Below the pieces are notes generated by a model. That model was not told the DNA's origin. It did not search any database and saw nothing but the letters and a program-made list of their open reading frames with translations. Made by a program: the position numbers and the translations under genes. Positions 5,824 to 10,862 of a stretch of 10,862 bases of DNA are shown in pieces (the first letter of the stretch is position 1; each line of letters opens with the position of its first letter). Origin of the DNA: OLB11 sp044234005 (lineage in GTDB: Bacteria; Bacteroidota; Bacteroidia; Chitinophagales; Chitinophagaceae); the NCBI GenBank assembly GCA_044234005.1, contig JBIIJE010000091.1, forward strand, positions 1-10,862, written 5' to 3'.

Positions 5824-7008
5824 ATGGCAATAAAAAGCAGTCAGCAAGCCATTTTAGTAACTGATGACGACAAAAGCATTCGTAATGCATTAAGTGAAAT
5901 ACTAGTGACGGAAGGTTACAAGGTAGATGAGGCGTTTGATGGTGAGGAAGCTTTTAATCCGCTTACAAATAGAAAATATGTTTGTGCTTTGTGCGACATA
6001 AAGATGCCCATAATGGATGGCATAGAATTGCTAGAAGCAGCGCAAAAAGAAAATATCGATGTTCCCATCATTATGATTTCGGAACATGGAAGTACAGAAA
6101 CAGCAGTGGAAGTTGTTAAAAAGGGAGCATTTGACTACATCTCAAAACCACCCGATTTAAATCGATTATTGATTACCATTCGAAATGCAATTGATAGAAA
6201 TACTTTAAAGGAACAAACTGCAAGGCTAAAAAGAAAAGTTAATGGCTTGCAGGAAATTATCGGCGAAAGTCAAGGTATTGTCTTTATCAAGAAAGCAATA
6301 GATCGAGTGGCTCCCTCAGAAGCACGTGTACTTGTAACAGGTGGTAACGGAATTGGAAAGGAATTGGTTGCACGTTGGATACACGAAAAAAGCAACCGAA
6401 ACGCAAGACCACTTGTAGAAGTAAATTGTGCTGCAATTCCATCTGAACTCATCGATAGTGAACTTTTTGGCCATGAAAAAGGTTCATTTACATCAGCTAA
6501 CAACAAACGTATTGGCAAATTTGAGCAAGCTGATGGGGGTACATTATTTTTGGATGAAATTGGTGACATGAGCTTGAATGCGCAAGCTAAAGTGCTACGA
6601 TCTTTACAAGAAGGAAAAATTACTCGAGTAGGTGGCGAGAAAGATACTGAAGTAAATATTCGTGTGATAGCAGCTACCAACAAAGATTTAAATAAGGAAA
6701 TTGAAATGGGAAACCTCCGCATGGATTTATACCATCGTTTAAACGTGATACAAATGCATGTACCACCTTTAAATAAGAGACGCGATGACATTCCTATGCT
6801 CGCAATACACTTCACGCATGAAATTTGTAATGATTACAACATGAAAGAATTGTTGATTGAAGATGAAGCACTTGAAGCATTAAAAAATCATAACTGGATA
6901 GGCAACATTCGTGAACTACGTAATGTAATTGAAAGACTCATCATATTATGCGATGATAAAATTACAGTTCGAGATATTGAAAATTATGTTTTAAACACCA
7001 TTAAATAA
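5824..7008 (+). CDS. Sigma-54-dependent response regulator (AtoC/NtrC type), no HTH
   Basis: The 394-residue protein has a receiver domain (about 9-125) with acidic residues Asp14-Asp15, phospho-acceptor Asp58, Ser86 and Lys108. It also has an AAA+ sigma-54 activation domain (about 145-370) with Walker A GGNGIGKE (173-180), Walker B GTLFLDE (239-245) and a LYHRL arginine-finger region. The sigma-54 contact loop reads GSFTSA (220-225) instead of GAFTGA; the key Phe and Thr are kept. The protein ends shortly after the AAA+ helical lid, so the Fis-type DNA-binding domain usual in NtrC proteins is absent. I recall related Bacteroidota regulators of similar length, so this is probably a lineage trait, not a truncation. 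It may act from solution or through a partner. No histidine kinase is adjacent, so it is an orphan regulator. The DUF721 gene begins two bases after its stop. Confidence 0.92.
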   Translation: MAIKSSQQAILVTDDDKSIRNALSEILVTEGYKVDEAFDGEEAFNPLTNRKYVCALCDIKMPIMDGIELLEAAQKENIDVPIIMISEHGSTETAVEVVKKGAFDYISKPPDLNRLLITIRNAIDRNTLKEQTARLKRKVNGLQEIIGESQGIVFIKKAIDRVAPSEARVLVTGGNGIGKELVARWIHEKSNRNARPLVEVNCAAIPSELIDSELFGHEKGSFTSANNKRIGKFEQADGGTLFLDEIGDMSLNAQAKVLRSLQEGKITRVGGEKDTEVNIRVIAATNKDLNKEIEMGNLRMDLYHRLNVIQMHVPPLNKRRDDIPMLAIHFTHEICNDYNMKELLIEDEALEALKNHNWIGNIRELRNVIERLIILCDDKITVRDIENYVLNTIK

Positions 7009-7010
7009 AA

Positions 7011-7292
7011 ATGGCACAATATTCAATAGGTGAAGCTATCAGCAAAATGCTTAATGAAAGTCACTGGAAGTATCGGTATCAAGTTACCAAACTTAAAGAA
7101 GACTGGGAATTGTTAATGGGAGTAACGATTGCTAAACATACGAAAGACTTAACTTTACATAATGGAGTTCTTTACATTCAAACCGATGTAGCTGCTTTAA
7201 AGCATGAACTTTCCTACAACAAGCAGTTACTAGTTTCAAAAATCAATCAGCATTTTGAAGAAAACCTGGTTCAGTCGATTGTTGTTAAATAG
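7011..7292 (+). CDS. DUF721 (DciA-like) protein
   Basis: The 93-residue protein matches the DUF721 family: an N-terminal helix with SIGEAISKML, WELLMGVTIAKHTKDL in the middle, then a beta hairpin with LYIQTDVAALKHELSYN. The family includes DciA, the replicative helicase loader of bacteria lacking DnaC or DnaI (established for some members, inferred here). DNA binding is therefore plausible and it would act at replication forks in the cytoplasm. It starts two bases after the regulator's stop, so the two are translationally coupled, although no functional link is obvious. Its TAG stop directly abuts the stop of the convergent tpiA gene. I am sure of the family and moderately sure of the replication role. 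Confidence 0.85.
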   Translation: MAQYSIGEAISKMLNESHWKYRYQVTKLKEDWELLMGVTIAKHTKDLTLHNGVLYIQTDVAALKHELSYNKQLLVSKINQHFEENLVQSIVVK

Positions 7293-8054
7293 CTAAGGCA
7301 TTGCTAAAATGATAGGCACAAATGTTTCAGCTTTGAGAGAAGCTCCACCGATTAGGCCTCCATCTACATCCTTGCAAGCAAATAACTCAGCTGCATTTTG
7401 CGCATTACAACTTCCTCCATATAATAAGGTAAAACTATCTGCTACTTCATCACCGTATTGATTTTGTATTAAACTACGAATAAAGGAATGCATTTCTTGC
7501 GCTTGCTCGCTACTTGCTGTCTTTCCAGTACCAATTGCCCAGATGGGTTCATAGGCAATAACAACTTGCTGTGCTATTTGTTGTGCTGACAAATGAAACA
7601 AACTCTCGCTGAGCTGGCTCGCTACGAAATCATTTTGGTTGTTAGCTTCTCGTATCTCAAGAGGCTCACCACAACAGAATATTATTTGCATGTTTTCAGC
7701 GATGAGTGTATCTACTTTTGATTTCAACAACTCATTACTTTCAAAAAAGTACTGCCGACGTTCGGAATGCCCAATAATAACATGTTTTATCCCTATTCCC
7801 TGTAACATCCCTGCTGAAATCTCGCCTGTAAAGGCGCCTGACAAGTGGTTATTACAATTTTGTGCACCTACAAAATAATTTTCGTTAGTTACATTACTTA
7901 CAACTTCAGACAGATGCGTGAAGGGTGCACAAAAAATGACGTACTGATGAGAATCGAGTTTCCCGGCTTGTGCTTGTATTTGTTCTACTAATTGTTTACC
8001 ATCGGCAATGCGAGTATTCATTTTCCAATTACCAGCGACGATTTTTTTTCTCAT
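7293..8054 (-). CDS. tpiA: Triosephosphate isomerase TpiA
   Basis: TpiA interconverts dihydroxyacetone phosphate and glyceraldehyde 3-phosphate in glycolysis and gluconeogenesis. The 253-residue TIM barrel is full length. Catalytic residues are Lys11 in GNWKMN, His96 in IIGHSERR and Glu169 in AYEPIWAIGTGK, which also contains the mobile loop 6. The phosphate-binding YGGS (212-215) and GGLIGGASL (232-240) are present. The ATG at 8054 directly precedes the first strand. It lies 24 bases after the OmpH/Skp-like gene and is probably co-transcribed with it. Its stop touches the stop of the convergent DUF721 gene with no spacer. Confidence 0.98.
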   Translation of the reverse strand: MRKKIVAGNWKMNTRIADGKQLVEQIQAQAGKLDSHQYVIFCAPFTHLSEVVSNVTNENYFVGAQNCNNHLSGAFTGEISAGMLQGIGIKHVIIGHSERRQYFFESNELLKSKVDTLIAENMQIIFCCGEPLEIREANNQNDFVASQLSESLFHLSAQQIAQQVVIAYEPIWAIGTGKTASSEQAQEMHSFIRSLIQNQYGDEVADSFTLLYGGSCNAQNAAELFACKDVDGGLIGGASLKAETFVPIILAMP

Positions 8055-8078
8055 AAATTATTTGATAATTGAGTTTAC

Positions 8079-8687
8079 TTATTTTGCTTTTTTCATACTA
8101 TTCATTCCTTCTACTACATCTTGCGTAATATCAAGTTCTTTATTGGTAAAGAGTATAGCTCCAAGCTTGTTATAAGAAAGAACATAATCGTAACCTTTGT
8201 CGCTGCTATAATCTTCAATGAACTTTAATAAATCATCATGCATTTGTTTATTAAATGCTTCTTGATCTTTTAAGTACTTGTTACCTAAGTTTTGTTCCTT
8301 AGTCTCTATTGCTTCTTTCCGTTGCATAAGACTTTGTTGCATATTTTGCGCCTCTTGCTCTGAAGTAATTTTACCACTTTGCATTTTTTGCTGAAATGAA
8401 TTGTAATCATTTTGAAGGTCGTTAGCTAATTTAGCTAACTCAGCATCAATTGCTTTTTGACGAGTTTCAAATTCACCTTTTTTAATTTTGAATAAATCAT
8501 AATTTGCCTCCAAGGTATCCATATCTACATACGCAATTCTTGAAACTGGCACAACTACTTCTTTTCCTGTTGAATCTTTTGTTGTTACCACAGTGCGCTG
8601 AGCTTTTTTATCTTTAGGCTTTGTGGCGAATAAAACGATGACACCTATGAAGGCGAGAGAACTTAAAGCGAGTGAAATGTATTTCAT
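8079..8687 (-). CDS. OmpH/Skp-family periplasmic chaperone-like protein, membrane anchored
   Basis: Skp-type chaperones hold unfolded outer membrane proteins in the periplasm. The 202-residue protein has one hydrophobic segment near residues 5-22 followed by a lysine-rich KPKDKK. I see no clear signal peptidase site and no lipobox, so the segment may stay as an inner membrane anchor. A linker of about 25 residues leads to the family start RIAYVDMDTLEANYDLF (50-66). Then come long charged coiled-coil helices (about 67-160), the two tentacle strands' equivalents, and a C-terminal KGYDYVLSYNKLGAILFTN returning to the beta body. The family is clear, but whether this member works as a chaperone is inferred. 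A -7-like box lies 20 bases upstream and tpiA follows after 24 bases. Confidence 0.87.
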   Translation of the reverse strand: MKYISLALSSLAFIGVIVLFATKPKDKKAQRTVVTTKDSTGKEVVVPVSRIAYVDMDTLEANYDLFKIKKGEFETRQKAIDAELAKLANDLQNDYNSFQQKMQSGKITSEQEAQNMQQSLMQRKEAIETKEQNLGNKYLKDQEAFNKQMHDDLLKFIEDYSSDKGYDYVLSYNKLGAILFTNKELDITQDVVEGMNSMKKAK

Positions 8688-8707
8688 ATTTTATCGTAAA
8701 ATGTGGG

Positions 8708-8715
8708 CAAATGTA
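8708..8715 (-). promoter_or_regulatory. Candidate -7 box (TACATTTG) for the OmpH/Skp-tpiA pair
   Basis: On the minus strand TACATTTG matches TAnnTTTG exactly and ends 20 bases before the ATG at 8687, the same distance as for the DUF2130 gene. No TTG is found at the ideal spacing upstream; the nearest is 28 bases away. Confidence 0.45.
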
Positions 8716-8763
8716 AAGTATTCACACTTACTTAATTGCTAAGCAAACTATAAATTTCGTTAA

Positions 8764-9864
8764 TTATTCTATCATGGCCACTAATTTCCCTGGCATGATT
8801 TGAATAATGGTTTGCATTTCAAGATTCAATAAAGCAGCAGCTATTTGCGAGCTACTCAATTGAGATTTTTCCAATAGTGAATCGATGTGGATTTTATCTT
8901 GCCCTTTTAAAATATCGATAATACATTGTTCCTCCATAGAAAGTTCTATAAATAATTGTCGCTGTTGTTTTTTCTTTTTTTCTCTTTCTATCCAACCCAT
9001 TGCTAGTGCCATATCTTCAACAGAAGTAAATATTTGAGCTTTTAAATTTTTTAGCAAGGCGTTACATCCTGAACTTTTAGTATCGGTGATACGCCCAGGC
9101 AAAGCAAAAACATCTCGATTGTAGCCATGTGCTAATTCAGCGGTAATAATCGACCCACCCTTAACATCTGTTTCTATAACTAAAGTTGCCTCTGCCATGC
9201 CGGCCACGATTCGATTGCGGGTGGGGAAATTTTCTCGATTAGGCAATGTTCCTGATAAAAATTCTGTAAGCAAACCTCCATTTTGTTGCATCAGCATGGC
9301 TGTGTGCCTGTGTTCTTTAGGATACAGTTTATCCATACCTGATGCTAGCACCCCAATTGTTGAAATATCATTTTTTACACACGCTTTATGAGCTATAATA
9401 TCAATACCGAATGCCAAACCGCTGCTAATCATTACATTATAGGGCTTTAAAGCGGCTACAATGTCTTCTGTCATTCTCTTGCCATATTCTGTATTCACAC
9501 GAGTACCAATTATGGCCACACTGCGATAGGCATTCATTTCACAGTTTCCTTTGAAAAATAAGATGGGTGGACTATCGGCGCAATCGAGTAATCTTTTAGG
9601 ATAATTTTTATCTTGTATACTAAGGAGTTGAATATCATGTTTTTCAATAAATTTCAGCTCCAAATCGATTAATTTAAAACCGTCAAACCCTTCAATAGCA
9701 AGCCTTACAGCCTTGGTTGAAGATTCTAATTGTCGCAAGCATTTCCCACTGGTTTTAAACAGTTCTTCAGCGGTAAAGTGTTCGAGCAGCTTCTTAAATC
9801 GGATAGGTCCAATTCCGGGCACTAAACTTAGTGCCAGTTGATAATAATTTTCGTTGGTAATCAT
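8764..9864 (-). CDS. dprA: DNA-processing protein DprA
   Basis: DprA binds incoming single-stranded DNA and loads RecA during natural transformation; it is also found in bacteria not known to be competent. The 366-residue protein has an N-terminal helix-hairpin-helix/SAM-like region (about 1-60, with LVPGIGPIRFKKLL). A Rossmann core follows, with VAIIGTR (116-122), SSGLAFGIDIIAH (147-159), LASGMDKLYP (173-182), NFPTRNRIVAGMAEATLVIE (212-231) and KGGSIITAELA (235-245). A lysine-rich linker (294-302) leads to a C-terminal winged-helix domain (about 308-366). All parts are intact. A 76-base gap with a promoter-like box separates it from the OmpH/Skp-like gene downstream, so it is probably its own unit. 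Confidence 0.96.
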   Translation of the reverse strand: MITNENYYQLALSLVPGIGPIRFKKLLEHFTAEELFKTSGKCLRQLESSTKAVRLAIEGFDGFKLIDLELKFIEKHDIQLLSIQDKNYPKRLLDCADSPPILFFKGNCEMNAYRSVAIIGTRVNTEYGKRMTEDIVAALKPYNVMISSGLAFGIDIIAHKACVKNDISTIGVLASGMDKLYPKEHRHTAMLMQQNGGLLTEFLSGTLPNRENFPTRNRIVAGMAEATLVIETDVKGGSIITAELAHGYNRDVFALPGRITDTKSSGCNALLKNLKAQIFTSVEDMALAMGWIEREKKKKQQRQLFIELSMEEQCIIDILKGQDKIHIDSLLEKSQLSSSQIAAALLNLEMQTIIQIMPGKLVAMIE

Positions 9865-9941
9865 GTCAGAAAAAAGTAAATTTATTAAACATTTCTTAAA
9901 TCCGTTCGCCTACCCTATATTTACGATTCAAAATTAAATGG

Positions 9942-10394
9942 ATGAAATTAACTGGACGAGGGTCAAGTTTATTATTGCTAATTCTATGTGTTTTATTTTT
10001 TACAAATTGTAAAAAACAAAAGATAAATGATTACTACTATAAGGTAGAAAACGATGTATTAGCACCAGAAATATTACCAAGCTTTCCAGTAGCTAATTCG
10101 ACCATTTCTGGAGTTTCAGTGATTCATATTGTTGGAACTGTAAAGGATGATGAAACCCCTACAAGAGGTGGTAAACTTTTATCTTGTACTTTACGTGTCA
10201 ATGAGGTAGATGGTGGTGGAATTGTGATAAAAACTCTTAAAAATGAAAACTTACCAGTTGATGGATTACTAGGTTTTAGCTATAATAAAAGTTTTCCTGC
10301 TCCAACTACCAACGGACATATTTACGAGGTGGCAATAGTTGCCAAAGATTATGCGAATCGCACTGCTTCGTTACAGTACTTATTTTATTATTAA
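9942..10394 (+). CDS. Small Bacteroidota lipoprotein of unknown function
   Basis: The 150-residue protein begins with a basic residue region and a hydrophobic signal (residues 9-20). A lipobox-like FFTNC follows, with Cys23 as the likely lipidation site. Asn at -1 is unusual for Proteobacteria but common in Bacteroidota. The residues after Cys23 are KKQK rather than the acidic run reported as a surface-export signal in this phylum, so the periplasmic side is more likely than the cell surface (inference). The mature part looks beta-rich, with APEILPSFP, TVKDDE and YEVAIVAKDYANR, resembling an Ig-like or DUF4625-type fold; I do not recognise a definite family. It is a single gene, divergent from dprA, whose stop lies three bases from the stop of the convergent UbiD-like gene. 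Confidence 0.7.
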   Translation: MKLTGRGSSLLLLILCVLFFTNCKKQKINDYYYKVENDVLAPEILPSFPVANSTISGVSVIHIVGTVKDDETPTRGGKLLSCTLRVNEVDGGGIVIKTLKNENLPVDGLLGFSYNKSFPAPTTNGHIYEVAIVAKDYANRTASLQYLFYY

Positions 10395-10397
10395 GCT

Positions 10398-10862
10398 CTA
10401 TTTCCATTTTTCTAGTACAGCCCCCTTTTCAAAAAATTGATCAATTCGTTTTTCAACTTCAGCATTTTTTACCAACGGCGGTGCATGATGGGGTTTTATG
10501 CGGGCGTCTATTATTAAAGGACCGTTGCAACCCCAATGTTTATCTTTGGTAAAGGCATCAACACCATAAATATCAGTTGCGGGATTACTTCTTGTAAAGG
10601 TTACCCAAAGAAAATTATTTAAACTTTCTGCAACAAATGAAGCATCGTCACAAATAATGATTAAAGCAATTTCTTGTAAAGATTGAAGATGACTATTCAA
10701 AGAAATAGCGAATTGTTCGATTTCGATATTCGCTTGACTATATGTTTCGAATTTTGTAAAGGAAATAGCCAAAACACCTGGCAAGCAAATTTCGGCTTGC
10801 ACACTATTTTTTATTTCAAGTAATGATTTCGGAATAGAATTGCCCAATTTTCTTGTCACCTC
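10398..10862 (-). CDS. UbiD-family decarboxylase, C-terminal part
   Basis: UbiD enzymes use prenylated FMN to decarboxylate aromatic and unsaturated acids. Only the last 154 codons are in the window; the frame is still open at the right edge, and the first in-frame Met (10859) is internal, not the start. The diagnostic stretch is ALIIICDDASFV followed by NNFLWVTFTRSNPATDIYG, then GPLIIDARIKPHHAPP, matching the C-terminal domain of the family that mediates oligomerisation. The prFMN-binding and catalytic Arg/Glu residues would lie beyond the edge, so activity cannot be judged. Because mqnB and mqnD are in the same window, this is a candidate for the decarboxylation of the menaquinone precursor in the futalosine route (inference). 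It ends three bases from the convergent lipoprotein gene. Confidence 0.85.
   Translation of the reverse strand, partial: EVTRKLGNSIPKSLLEIKNSVQAEICLPGVLAISFTKFETYSQANIEIEQFAISLNSHLQSLQEIALIIICDDASFVAESLNNFLWVTFTRSNPATDIYGVDAFTKDKHWGCNGPLIIDARIKPHHAPPLVKNAEVEKRIDQFFEKGAVLEKWK

Noticed and set aside
6270..6815. 181-codon open frame on the minus strand
   Set aside because: It is antisense to the AAA+ domain of the response regulator, has no recognisable family, and is a frame shadow.
9916..9923. -7-like box TATATTTA before the lipoprotein gene
   Set aside because: The final G is missing and no TTG lies at the right distance, so it is not strong enough to list as a promoter.

Overview
The window looks like a piece of a low-GC Bacteroidota chromosome. 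The evidence is the AT-rich sequence, start codons without Shine-Dalgarno sequences, several upstream boxes matching the Bacteroidota -7 promoter element TAnnTTTG, a Bacteroidota-style lipoprotein signal, a short HTH-less sigma-54 activator, and menaquinone genes of the futalosine route. I cannot place it below phylum with confidence. Nearly all genes are core housekeeping. I see no tRNA, rRNA, CRISPR array, insertion sequence, phage gene or defence cassette.

Layout, left to right. (1) 1-1592, minus strand: mqnB (futalosine hydrolase) and mqnD (1,4-dihydroxy-6-naphthoate synthase), followed by the start of an ElaA-like acetyltransferase cut by the left edge. (2) 1593-2010: a 418-base gap with a candidate mqnB promoter, a nested stem element that folds best as a rightward RNA (1772-1854), and a candidate promoter for the next gene. 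(3) 2011-3031, plus: a 6-pyruvoyl/6-carboxy-tetrahydropterin synthase (COG0720) and GTP cyclohydrolase I (folE), consecutive steps from GTP to a tetrahydropterin. (4) 3103-3579, plus: a DinB-family gene broken by one in-frame TAG. (5) 3756-5000, minus: a coiled-coil DUF2130 protein with a nuclease-like motif. (6) 5190-7292, plus, probably one transcript: adrenodoxin-type ferredoxin, IscX, a sigma-54 activator/response regulator and a DUF721 (DciA-like) protein. (7) 7293-9864, minus: tpiA, an OmpH/Skp-family chaperone and dprA. (8) 9942-10394, plus: a small lipoprotein. (9) 10398-10862, minus: the C-terminal part of a UbiD-family decarboxylase cut by the right edge.

How the genes fit together. 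mqnB and mqnD are two steps of futalosine menaquinone synthesis. The UbiD-like gene at the other end is a candidate for the later decarboxylation, though the two loci are 9 kb apart and not one operon. Ferredoxin and IscX both serve ISC-type Fe-S cluster assembly but stand here without iscS/iscU. The best leads are the nonsense-split DinB gene, the structured intergenic element, the mammalian-type Cys spacing in the pterin synthase, and the HTH-less sigma-54 activator with an altered GAFTGA loop. I did not find a convincing, wholly new multi-gene system.
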